Below are positions 10,891 to 20,197 of a DNA stretch of 37,698 bases, in pieces. Each line of letters begins with the position of its first letter. Position 1 is the first letter of the stretch. Origin of the DNA: Nitrospirota bacterium. Its GTDB lineage: Bacteria > Nitrospirota > Thermodesulfovibrionia > SZUA-242. A program made the translations under genes and the position numbers. The notes under the pieces were generated by a model that saw only the letters and a list, made by a program, of their open reading frames with translations, was not told the DNA's origin and searched no databases. The stretch is taken from contig QJVM01000054.1 in NCBI GenBank assembly GCA_003235715.1, positions 1 to 37,698 on the forward strand. The letters run 5' to 3'.

Positions 10891-10920
10891 GGACTTACGG
10901 TAACCCCGTGGGTCCTTTTT
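10891..10920 (+). terminator. Terminator hairpin downstream of tRNA-Thr
   Basis: GGACTTACGG-taac-CCCGTGGGTCCTTTTT. Confidence 0.75.
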
Positions 10921-11118
10921 GTTTATACGGGACGCCTTACGATAAAGGGCTGGACCAAGAACCACTATCGGCGTAGCATGTTCGGTATCACACCATTAGA
11001 TCCCATGAAAGGAGGACACGGCAAGGTATCTTTATAGATGAATCTGTATTCGTACCTCGGGACGTACACGTCTTGACGTTGAACCATCTTCCAGGGGAGG
11101 GGCAAAGGAGGATGAGAA

Positions 11119-13146
11119 ATGAGAAACAAAGTATCTCCCACCATCTGGTTCGCCTTCGGCCTCTTGATCTTCTTGTGGCCTGCCGCATTCGCCATCGCAC
11201 TTGAATTCCAGCCCTCTGAATACAACTTTGGGGAAGCGGAAGTTGGCACGTCGAGTACGACGATCGTTTCTCTGTCATCCAGTGCGGATACGGTGTGGGA
11301 GGGCGTCGATAGCGCCTTATTTACTCCGCTCAGCAGTCCCGACTTTTCGGTCTATCCCCCCGTCCCCCTGCCCCTGAGGTTTGACGCAGCGCACATCGAG
11401 GCTCTCACGAAGAGAGGCGATGTGATCTATTTCAAGGCCAATGACAACTCAGGACCCGAACTTTGGAGGAGCGACGGAACCCCGGAGGGGACCTTCATGG
11501 TCAAGGACATCCGTCCCAACGATTACTTCTCTTCGGTCTACGGGAATTGGGGGCATATTGAAGAAATAACCAATGTCGATGGAACCCTCTTCTTTGTCGC
11601 AAATGACTCCATTTTCGGCCCCGAACTGTGGAAGAGCGACGGGACGGAAGCCGGAACCATGTTGGTGAAGGACACCTATCCAGGGGATTATTCGAATACG
11701 CGCCCCTCTGGGCTGACAGCCTCCAACGGTTCCCTCTATTTCATAGGCGATAGCGGGACCCTCGGCACGGAACTATGGAGGAGCAACGGGACAGAAGAGG
11801 AAACCTTCATTATCCTCGACATCACGGAACCGGAGGGTGCTCGGGTGTCCAGCCTGAACGATGTAGGCGGTACACTCTATTTTCAAGCCTCTCGCCTCGG
11901 GCAGAGGGAACTCTGGAGGAGCAATGGCACCGCGGAAGGGACCGAAAGGGTTACGGATCAGCAATTTTATTCGATTTACACTACAGGGATGGTTCAGGCG
12001 AACGGAACCATTTTCTTCACGGCTACCGATTCCCTCTACGAATCGGGCCAGGAGCTATGGAAAACGGATGCGGACGGGACTGTCATGGTAAAGGACATCT
12101 TCCCGGGAACATCAGAATACGGCAGTGCAAACCAATCCCGCCCCTTTGGACTTATCCCTTTTAGCAATGCGGTCTTCTTTCACGCCGACGACGGCATGAA
12201 CGGCCGTGAACTATGGACGAGCGACGGAACCGAACCGGGAACGTACCTGTTTAAAGACATCAACGCCGGCGCAGGCAACGGCGCCTGCGGCTGGATCCCG
12301 TTTGCCGTTGTCATGAATGAGGCCCTGTATTTTTCTGGCAATGACGGGACCAACGGATGTGAGCTTTGGAAGAGCGACGGCACCCCAGAAGGTACGTTCA
12401 TGTTAAAGGAGATCGCTCCGGGACCGGACTTCTCAACCCCCCACAACTTTCATGTGGCCGACGGAATTCTCTACTTCCTCGCCACAGACCCCGATCACGG
12501 TATAGAACTCTGGAGGTCTGACGGCAACAGCGACGGAACCTTCATGGTGAAAGATATTCGACCGGGTTCCCGGGACTCTCGCATCGGACCCCTGTCCAGT
12601 ATCGGTGGCACCCTATATTTCACGGCCGACGACGGCGTCAACGGCCAGGAGCTGTGGAGAAGTAACGGGACCGAAGCGACCACGACCATGGTCACGGAAA
12701 TCCTTCCGGGTTTCGGGCCTTCACTCAACCTAGAGGTCACCTACACACCATCCTCCCTCGGACCGGCTGAGGCCCATCTCGTTCTCGCGGGCACGTCCTT
12801 TCTATTCCTGCATTTATTCGGATCAGGGGTCACGGTGGAACCGCCCCCGGGGGAACAGATCTCGGAAATACTGGAATTTTTTCAAGCTTCGGTTGAGACA
12901 GGAACTTTGTCAGGGGACGGGCCCGGCAATTCCGGGGAAGGACGCCTGAATGCCCTGACAAATATGATCGAGGCGGCAGACGATCTTATTGAAGGGGGGC
13001 TTCTTTCTGAGGCCTGCGGGCAACTGCAGGACGTCTATAACCGCTGTGACGGGTTGTCACCTCCGCCGGATTTTGTCTCGGGAGTTGCAGCTGTAGAATT
13101 GGCCAATATGATCGGAACTCTCATGAATAACCTGGGTTGCGAGTAA
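11119..13146 (+). CDS. Exported ELWxxDGT-repeat protein
   Basis: Signal peptide, then many copies of (A/F)NDGxxGxELWRSDGTxEGTxMVKDIxPG. Confidence 0.88.
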   Translation: MRNKVSPTIWFAFGLLIFLWPAAFAIALEFQPSEYNFGEAEVGTSSTTIVSLSSSADTVWEGVDSALFTPLSSPDFSVYPPVPLPLRFDAAHIEALTKRGDVIYFKANDNSGPELWRSDGTPEGTFMVKDIRPNDYFSSVYGNWGHIEEITNVDGTLFFVANDSIFGPELWKSDGTEAGTMLVKDTYPGDYSNTRPSGLTASNGSLYFIGDSGTLGTELWRSNGTEEETFIILDITEPEGARVSSLNDVGGTLYFQASRLGQRELWRSNGTAEGTERVTDQQFYSIYTTGMVQANGTIFFTATDSLYESGQELWKTDADGTVMVKDIFPGTSEYGSANQSRPFGLIPFSNAVFFHADDGMNGRELWTSDGTEPGTYLFKDINAGAGNGACGWIPFAVVMNEALYFSGNDGTNGCELWKSDGTPEGTFMLKEIAPGPDFSTPHNFHVADGILYFLATDPDHGIELWRSDGNSDGTFMVKDIRPGSRDSRIGPLSSIGGTLYFTADDGVNGQELWRSNGTEATTTMVTEILPGFGPSLNLEVTYTPSSLGPAEAHLVLAGTSFLFLHLFGSGVTVEPPPGEQISEILEFFQASVETGTLSGDGPGNSGEGRLNALTNMIEAADDLIEGGLLSEACGQLQDVYNRCDGLSPPPDFVSGVAAVELANMIGTLMNNLGCE

Positions 13147-13415
13147 CAAGACACACCAATGAGTGTTTTGGAGCAGGCATGAGTCGGCTTTGCATGAGTG
13201 GATTCAGGATATCCATGCAAGAACGACTTCCTGCTCCCCGGAATACATACTCGAGATAATCGGGATAATTTGGAAGTGTATACCTGATTGTATTGTAGAC
13301 AGACCAAACTATCCGTAAGTATCCGTAAAACGGACGGGGGCGTAAGGGAAGAAAGACCCATATTTCGCAAGATATTCGTAACAATTCATAACTATACTTA
13401 AAGCCTGAGAAAAGA

Positions 13416-13509
13416 ATTCGTAATCAGTCCCGCCGGTGGCGGGATTCGAATCCGATTCTCGGCTCCATAATAATCAAAGACTTACGGGACTGCCGTGAGT
13501 CCTTTTTTC
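13416..13509 (+). repeat. tRNA-Thr 3'-end plus terminator partial duplicate (att-like copy B)
   Basis: ATTCGTAATCAG...TTCGAATCCGATTCTCGGCTCCATAATAATCAAAGACTTACGG...CCGTGAGTCCTTTTTT; matches 10858..10900 over 43 nt with 2 mismatches and shares the hairpin. Confidence 0.85.
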
Positions 13510-13786
13510 TTGGATTGTGCAGTAATGGTCCAGTTGGTTTTCGAACAACCCACAAAATTACCATTGCCACGCATCGAATGCCCTTCCCAGTGCATATCGC
13601 CAGCTTCCTTGAGCAATGCCTGTTTTTCTCCTGGTTCTTCAAATATTACTTCCCAGGCAGGAACGTAAGAGCAATCGAAAAGCTCTTCTGGTTGGGCGCA
13701 CCCGTCTTAGCCATCAGACTCAGCCCTGTCTTACGGGACAACTACGGGCGCAGAGGCTTCCTCTGTTAGATTTTGTGAGGCATAGA

Positions 13787-13816
13787 GAAAAGGCAGGGCC
13801 GATGGACCCTGCCTTC
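13787..13816 (-). terminator. Rho-independent terminator of the 13848..14219 gene
   Basis: On minus: AAGGCAGGGTCCATCGGCCCTGCCTTTTC. Confidence 0.7.
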
Positions 13817-13847
13817 CTGACGTTACCCTAATTTGCTAGTGGCCTAA

Positions 13848-14219
13848 TTACGTCTGCTTCGTGTACATAATAGCTTTCTTACTTACGGGGTCATACCATA
13901 ACCCAGAAGTGAATCTGACCCACCGTCTCTCCATATTTCTAGTCAGACCATCATTTTGTGTTCGGATTTGGTAGTAGACGGTCGCTTGGTTACCTTCTTG
14001 GTGTATGCCCCATATAATTGTTAGCCTTGCAGACCCTTGGTAGAGTTCCAATAAGTACGGAGCGATAGCTTCAACACTGAGGATCTTATCCGTAACGGCA
14101 TGAGCATTCTCCGGAACTTTGTTTAGCAAATCATACTCTGAGTAATCATCCGCCAAGGCAACACCCGTGGCAGACAACAACGAGAGAACGATAGCACAAA
14201 TAATAAGACCGTACTTCAT
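13848..14219 (-). CDS. Small exported hypothetical protein
   Basis: MKYGLIICAIVLSLLSATGVALADD signal peptide; GGAGGG SD upstream of 14219; downstream terminator. Confidence 0.65.
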   Translation of the reverse strand: MKYGLIICAIVLSLLSATGVALADDYSEYDLLNKVPENAHAVTDKILSVEAIAPYLLELYQGSARLTIIWGIHQEGNQATVYYQIRTQNDGLTRNMERRWVRFTSGLWYDPVSKKAIMYTKQT

Positions 14220-14466
14220 AGGAATTCCCTCCATTATTGAGATTTGCGGCAACTTAGAAACTATACCCGACTGTGCAGCAAATTGTGCACCCAATAGGGT
14301 CCAACAGGGGTAAACAGGGGAGAACCGTGATTTCTGGCACGGAGAATTTATCGAATGGAATTAAACCTGAGCGAATAGGAAAGAAGGCAGGGAGACCTGT
14401 TGGTCCCGTCGTCGTGCAGTCATTCGTCGTTTGTTATACTGCTGGTGGATAAGGGGTCTTCCGACG

Positions 14467-15975
14467 ATGGCGGCGACCCCATCCTTGGACTTGGCAAAGG
14501 ATTCTGTCACCTCGATGCCCCCATGGTTTGCTGAAATCCTGCCGCACCTTGCGGGCGCATTCACCCTGCTCTGCGCTCTCGTGGCTTCCGGCCACGCCAT
14601 TCTGCACAAGGAAGACACCCGTTCGGCGGTGGGCTGGGTGGGGATCATCTGGCTGGTTCCCCTTCTCGGGGTCCTTCTCTACCTTCTCTTCGGCATCAAC
14701 AGAATCAAGAGAAAGGCCCGGGCCTTGCGCGTCGATGCTCGGGAAGCCGGGCCATCGACCGGGACGGTCCAGAAGGTTGTCCCCAGGGATCGTCTTGCTG
14801 GGGAATACGGTTCACCTCCGGAAGAAGCCTTCAGATCCATGGCGCGCCTCGTACGCAATATCACGGGCAACGATCTCCTTCCCGGCAACAGGGTCAAGCC
14901 TCTGGTCAACGGCGACGCCGCTTATCCCGAGATGATCGAAGCAATCCAGCGGGCTGAGAAATCCGTATACCTTTCGACGTACATCTTCGACCATGACCGT
15001 GCCGGGGGGCTTTTCGTGCAGGCCCTGGGCGACGCTGTTCGCAGAGGCGTCGAGGTCAGAGTGCTGATCGACGACATGGGGGCGCGGTATTCCTGGCCGC
15101 CCGTAAGCAACAAGCTTCGGCGTGAGGGGGTGCGCGTCGCGAGGTTCCTGCCCACCTGGGTCCCGTGGCGAATGGCCTTCATGAACTTGCGCAATCACCG
15201 AAAAATTCTGGTCGTGGACCAATATGTCGGCTTCACGGGGGGCATGAACATCCGGGCGGGGCACATGGTCGCTACCGGCCCCCGCCGACCCGTTCGCGAC
15301 CTCCACTTCAGGGTGGAAGGCCCCGTGCTCGCGCACCTTTTCCGGGCATTTACCTCGGACTGGTTCTTCACGACCGGCGAACAGCTGGAGGCCGAGGGGG
15401 TGGAAGCGCCAGTGAGGCAGATGGGGCCCGTGCTGGCGAGAGGCATTCCGGACGGGCCGGACGAGGACTATGAAAAGCTCCTCTGGACTGTGTACGGCGC
15501 CCTGACCGCTGCCCATTCCTCGGTCCGGATCGTGACCCCCTATTTCCTTCCCAACACCACCCTGCTCATGGCTCTCAGGACGGCCGCGATTCGCGAGGTA
15601 ACCGTGGACATCGTGGTTCCCGAACGGCCAAACCTGCCCTTCGTAGGTTGGGCCGCCAATGCCTCTTTCCCCCAGTTGCTCGCTCACGGGTGTCGCGTCT
15701 GGCTTTCGCCACCACCTTTCGATCATACGAAACTCATGATCGTTGACGACTACTGGACGCTCATCGGTTCCGGAAACTGGGATCCGAGGAGCATGGAGCT
15801 GAATTTCGAGTTCAACCTCGAGTGTTACGATCGGGAGCTTGCAACGGACCTGGCGGCCATGGCTGACGACCGTATGCGAAGCTCCCGCCGCATCTCCCTT
15901 GACGATCTCCACTTGCGGCCCTTTCCTGTAAAGCTCCGCGACGGCGTCGTACGACTGTTTTCGCCTTATCTCTAG
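14467..15975 (+). CDS. Cardiolipin synthase-like phospholipase D family protein
   Basis: Two N-terminal TM segments; HRKILVVDQYVGFTGGMN and HTKLMIVDDYWTLIGSGNWDPRS, i.e. two HxK(x)4D motifs. Confidence 0.9.
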   Translation: MAATPSLDLAKDSVTSMPPWFAEILPHLAGAFTLLCALVASGHAILHKEDTRSAVGWVGIIWLVPLLGVLLYLLFGINRIKRKARALRVDAREAGPSTGTVQKVVPRDRLAGEYGSPPEEAFRSMARLVRNITGNDLLPGNRVKPLVNGDAAYPEMIEAIQRAEKSVYLSTYIFDHDRAGGLFVQALGDAVRRGVEVRVLIDDMGARYSWPPVSNKLRREGVRVARFLPTWVPWRMAFMNLRNHRKILVVDQYVGFTGGMNIRAGHMVATGPRRPVRDLHFRVEGPVLAHLFRAFTSDWFFTTGEQLEAEGVEAPVRQMGPVLARGIPDGPDEDYEKLLWTVYGALTAAHSSVRIVTPYFLPNTTLLMALRTAAIREVTVDIVVPERPNLPFVGWAANASFPQLLAHGCRVWLSPPPFDHTKLMIVDDYWTLIGSGNWDPRSMELNFEFNLECYDRELATDLAAMADDRMRSSRRISLDDLHLRPFPVKLRDGVVRLFSPYL

Positions 15976-16323
15976 ACTCCACCCTGCTAGGAAGAGGGCG
16001 TTTCCTTTGTCGCCGAACCCGGCCTTCTCGGGGACAACGGTCCCCCGTTTGTCGTAGTCGCCCCAGAAGCGATGCTCCCCGGGGAGCGGCAAAATGAAAT
16101 CTCCCGGTTTCTGGAAGCTCCCGGAGAGGCTGTTCTCCCCATCGGCGTCAGATGCGCACAACACGGGCAACGCAAGCCTCTCCAGTCCCAGAAGAAGAGG
16201 GTGTATGTCCACACTGCGGCTGTCTGTAGCCATTCCAGGCCGTGGAATTCGGATGTAAATATGATCTTGATTCCGGCGCTGATTAATGCGAGCCTGTGGG
16301 CAAGAAGATAAAGGGGGGCCTGA

Positions 16324-17028
16324 ATGAAAATAATGACATTTACCGTGTTCATCCTTACCGGTTTGATTTTTCCGCTTGTGGCCAATGGCGCAAATTACAG
16401 TGTTTCGTGGCAAGGAACACAGAGGGAGTTTCATCACGGGGACGTTTCAGGCAAGGTCCCGCTCCAACAGTTTTCTGGTACAAGTAATCTGTATGCCGTA
16501 GGGCCGGTTGCCGGGTTGGATGGCGAGATTACCGTAATTGACAGCAACTTTTACATTTCACGTATCAGACACGGCGAAATCAAAACAGATAGCGATCTAA
16601 CCACTGTCGCGGGTTTCCTCGTTTGGTCGGAAGCCCCTGAATGGAAACCACCCATAACGCTCGGTGAAAGTGCGGATACTCATCCACAGCTCGAGAACCT
16701 GATAGAGACCTTGGCGGTAAAAGAAGGGATCGATACGAGCAAACCCTTCCCTTTTATCGTCGAGGGGATGGTCCAATCGGTCGCTTACCATATACTTGCG
16801 CCAAGAACATCTGATTCCGCGGGGTCCGACCCAAGGCATAGTTCAAAGAAAGTGTCGTTGACCAATGCGCCCGTAAAGATCCTCGGCTTTTTTTCGAAGG
16901 AGCACGGAGGCGTTTTCACACATATGGGAAGTAGAGCGCATCTTCATGTCCTCGAGAATAATGGTCACACAGGTCATGTCGAAAAGATATCCGTCGGTCC
17001 AGAAGTCTTGGTCTTGTTTCCCCAATAA
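16324..17028 (+). CDS. Exported alpha-acetolactate decarboxylase-like protein
   Basis: Signal peptide; VAGLDGEITVIDSNFYISR and the GSRAHLHVLENNGHTGHVEKI metal-site-like region resemble BudA/ALDC. Confidence 0.6.
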   Translation: MKIMTFTVFILTGLIFPLVANGANYSVSWQGTQREFHHGDVSGKVPLQQFSGTSNLYAVGPVAGLDGEITVIDSNFYISRIRHGEIKTDSDLTTVAGFLVWSEAPEWKPPITLGESADTHPQLENLIETLAVKEGIDTSKPFPFIVEGMVQSVAYHILAPRTSDSAGSDPRHSSKKVSLTNAPVKILGFFSKEHGGVFTHMGSRAHLHVLENNGHTGHVEKISVGPEVLVLFPQ

Positions 17029-17377
17029 CCGCTCACCGGATAGCCAAGTCTCACCGGATAACGTGTACGATTCTTCGGGGTGGGAATACGCTGGGTGTTC
17101 TTGTTCAGGGAAACCTGCTTCCCACCCACGCCCATGCCCACATTTAAGGCCATGCGTTATTTAGAAACCGAAAGGGGGCTCGGTTTTTCTGTTCGGACTG
17201 CGCAGGAGATTCTGGACCTCATTCGAGCACACAGAGGGACATAAAGTGGAAGTGCCCCGCCGTCAGCGTCGACATTATGGAACAAGCCCAATCCACGCGA
17301 ACAAACACGAAGGCGGTGAGGACCCCGCCTCTCATTTGTAACCGTCCAGGCCTTTGCGAGTTCGGCCTTCCAAGAGG

Positions 17378-17944
17378 CTACATTGGTTGTGTGATCGTGA
17401 AAGCCCCTCGAATGTCACCGGCCTCGAAGCCACGCGCCTTGTCCTCCGGGTATGATTCTCTAAGCTGGGTTTCCGCATCCGGGTCCAGGTCCTTACCATG
17501 ACATTTGGTACATATATCGATGGTCGGAATGGCCTTCATATAGCGAAAGCGTTTTGTTCCATCTTCCGTAACCTCCTCGGCGTGCTCCATCTTCGTGATA
17601 TCCTCACCAGCAAGTTTTCGCTTCTCGAACAATAATAGAGTTTCCCGTTCCCAGGCATCAGGTGCATTGTTGGGGTTTCGCAGTTTCAAAGAGGTCCGCC
17701 CGACTTTCCAACCGTGCTTCTCTGATTGCTGCCGGGCAATCTCGGGTGCCGTTACCTTGCACACTTTGATCGCATTCACCGGACCACCTGACTTCATGGC
17801 CTCCTGGAGTGCCCCCTTCAGCGTCTGCATGAAATCCATGACGACGGCACGGCTTTTTTCAACACGAGAGTCCTGAGTTGTTGCCATTGACATACTTGCC
17901 AGACCGATTACCAGGAATATGGTCAGCGTTGGTCTCACCTTCAT
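17378..17944 (-). CDS. DUF3365/Tll0287-like c-type haem protein
   Basis: Signal peptide, KVCKVTAPEIA, IDICTKCHGKDL (CxxCH), 'LRESYPEDKARGFEAGDIRGAFTI'. Confidence 0.8.
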   Translation of the reverse strand: MKVRPTLTIFLVIGLASMSMATTQDSRVEKSRAVVMDFMQTLKGALQEAMKSGGPVNAIKVCKVTAPEIARQQSEKHGWKVGRTSLKLRNPNNAPDAWERETLLLFEKRKLAGEDITKMEHAEEVTEDGTKRFRYMKAIPTIDICTKCHGKDLDPDAETQLRESYPEDKARGFEAGDIRGAFTITQPM

Positions 17945-18501
17945 CTTCCACCTCCTTAAAGGGCTCTGTTCTCTTAGCCAAACCGGTTCTATGACTTATC
18001 GTAACCAAGGGCAATGACCTTGTCCAATCGTCCCTTTGCCGTTTGCATTCTATCCTATTCATTTCTTTAAGCCCCTGGACAACGTGTGGGGCCGCTCGAA
18101 GGTCAGGGTTATTTTAAACCTTGCCTTTCTGGGTCAAGCTTTTCTTCTTTCCGGAGGCCCTCTCTTAACACCTCCCGGAGGGGGAAGTTGCCCGTACGAT
18201 GCGACCATCCCTAAATCGCCTGCGGAGCAACCGGTGATTTCTGTTCGGGCAAAGGTTCCCCCAGGGGATTCACGAGGGTTGTTTCCTTGCCCCTGATGGG
18301 CAGTAATTTGATCAAGTAGTAAGAGGGGACAGGGGGCCCTTACGGAAAATGGATCGGTTGTCGGAGTCGAAATTGGTCGACATCAGTAAACAACGGACAA
18401 CCAAGAAGTGGAGGGAATTCTTCATGAAGTGGGGGCGCTGCACCGAAGTACGAAAGAGCTGAAGGAGTCAGGTCCGCCTTCACCAGGCTCTCCTTCTGGT
18501 G

Positions 18502-18801
18502 TTACTTCTTCAACCAGTTAATCAATTCGATCGTAATGAGGAACTGCGAGTCCTCGTCCGCCTTTACCTGCTGGTAGAATTCGCAGTCCCTGCAGTCCTT
18601 ATACTTCTTGGCGAAACTTCCCACCACTTCTCCGCCGCACATCGTGCCCGCCACGACCCAGCAGACCCGACCTGCATTCTTTCCGCCGTGGACCCCGTCC
18701 AGCTTGTCGTAAGTCGAAGCCGGACAGACGCCCAGTTCCGAGGTTCTTTCGCCTCCGGGTTCTCGTCCGCATTTCTTTATCTGCCAGCAGTTCTTCTTCA
18801 C
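18502..18801 (-). CDS. Two-CW domain protein
   Basis: KNCWQIKKCGREPGG ... GRVCWVVAGTMCGG ... CRDCEFYQ. Confidence 0.75.
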   Translation of the reverse strand: MKKNCWQIKKCGREPGGERTSELGVCPASTYDKLDGVHGGKNAGRVCWVVAGTMCGGEVVGSFAKKYKDCRDCEFYQQVKADEDSQFLITIELINWLKK

Positions 18802-18837
18802 AGGGTGATCATTCCCTTTCTGGTGCGCGCCGTCGGG

Positions 18838-20190
18838 TCATCTCAGACCGTACTTGTTCATCTTTCTCCAGAGCGTCGTCCGGGCAATGCCGAGTTCGCT
18901 GCACACGGCCCCAAGGTTCCGGGAATGCTTCTCGATGCTCTTTCGTATCAATTCACCCTCCCAGTCCTCGAGGGTGGAAGGAGTCGCTGAGTCCGTTGCG
19001 GTCCTGCCCAGATCGAACATCCTGCTCGTAAGCGTCATGGAGATATCGTCAGGCTCCACCCGATCTCCCGAGGCCATGGCGGCCGCGCTCGAAACCGAGT
19101 TCAGAAGCTCCCGAACATTCCCGGGGAAATCGTAATCCAGGAGAAGGGCCATCGCCTCCGGTGCGAGTTCCAGGCCCGGCCGTTTGTATTCTTGGCGTAC
19201 TTTCTCAAGCGCGTACTGTACCAGCAGAGGAATATCCTCCCGATGTTTACGGAGGGGCGGTATCTCGATATGGGATACCCGGATTCGGTAGAAAAGGTCC
19301 TCCCGGAAGGCTCCTTGCGATATGGCCTGGACGAGATCCGTGTTTGTAGCGGTCATGATTCGCACATTGAATGGGATGGCCTTGTTGCTTCCCACGGGGC
19401 GAACGCTCTGGTCCTGGAGACAGTCCAGAAGCTTCGCCTGCATGCTGACGGGCATACTGCCGATCTCATCCAGCAGAAGGGTTCCCCCGCTGGCTTCAAG
19501 AAACAGGCCCTTGCGTTCCAGCAGAGCCCCCGTAAAGGCTCCTTTGACATGGCCGAAGAGCTCACTCTCCAGAAGATTCTCTGGAACACCCGCACAGTTG
19601 ATGGACACGAAGGGTCCCCCGCTGCGTGAACCCGATTTGTGTATGGTGCGGGCAACAAGGTTTTTTCCCGTACCTGTTTCCCCTGTAATAAGCACCGGCA
19701 AATCCACGCGGGCCAGCCGGGCCATGACGTCCCTCAGCGTTTCCATGGCCCGACTGCTTCCAATGAGCGGGGAACCGCCAAGATCCACCTTATCGATCCG
19801 GTCGATCGTTCTTCGTAATTCGATATGATTCAGCGTTTTCTGAACCCGGTGCAGGATCTCCTCGTTCTTGAAGGGCTTGGATATGTAGTCAAACGCCCCC
19901 ATCCGCATGGCAATGACCGCGGATTCGACCGTACCGTAACCGGTCATCACGATCACTTCCGTCATGGGTAACCGTTCCCTCACAAAGAAGAGGACGTCCA
20001 GACCCGTACCCGGGGACATTTTCAAATCCGTGATAACGATATCGAATGCGTTCTCATTAAGGTATCGAATCGCATCCTGCCCGTTCTCGGCCTCGACCAC
20101 GTGATAGCCTTCCTTGTGTAGCAGTATGGCAAGGCTCCGTCGCATGCCGTCCTGATCGTCGATGACCAGGATTTTCGCCTTACCCGTCAT
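18838..20190 (-). CDS. Sigma54-dependent response regulator (NtrC family)
   Basis: Receiver domain (VIDDQDGMRRSL), GETGTGKNLVARTIH Walker A, GAFTGA loop, C-terminal Fis-type HTH. Confidence 0.96.
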   Translation of the reverse strand: MTGKAKILVIDDQDGMRRSLAILLHKEGYHVVEAENGQDAIRYLNENAFDIVITDLKMSPGTGLDVLFFVRERLPMTEVIVMTGYGTVESAVIAMRMGAFDYISKPFKNEEILHRVQKTLNHIELRRTIDRIDKVDLGGSPLIGSSRAMETLRDVMARLARVDLPVLITGETGTGKNLVARTIHKSGSRSGGPFVSINCAGVPENLLESELFGHVKGAFTGALLERKGLFLEASGGTLLLDEIGSMPVSMQAKLLDCLQDQSVRPVGSNKAIPFNVRIMTATNTDLVQAISQGAFREDLFYRIRVSHIEIPPLRKHREDIPLLVQYALEKVRQEYKRPGLELAPEAMALLLDYDFPGNVRELLNSVSSAAAMASGDRVEPDDISMTLTSRMFDLGRTATDSATPSTLEDWEGELIRKSIEKHSRNLGAVCSELGIARTTLWRKMNKYGLR

Positions 20191-20197
20191 AATCTGC

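Noticed and set aside
13510-13786. Short ORFs in the gap after copy B
   Set aside because: No RBS, no homology recognised, overlapping frames; treated as decayed intergenic DNA.
14812-16437. 541-aa minus-strand ORF overlapping cardiolipin synthase
   Set aside because: Most of it is antisense to a clearly recognised PLD-family gene and shows no motif; a shadow ORF of GC-rich coding sequence.
17032-17060. Two 11-bp repeats CTCACCGGATA with 18-bp period
   Set aside because: Only two copies; no evidence of CRISPR or binding function.
18301-18320. FNR-like TTTGATCAAG half-site
   Set aside because: Lacks the TTGAT-N4-ATCAA spacing.
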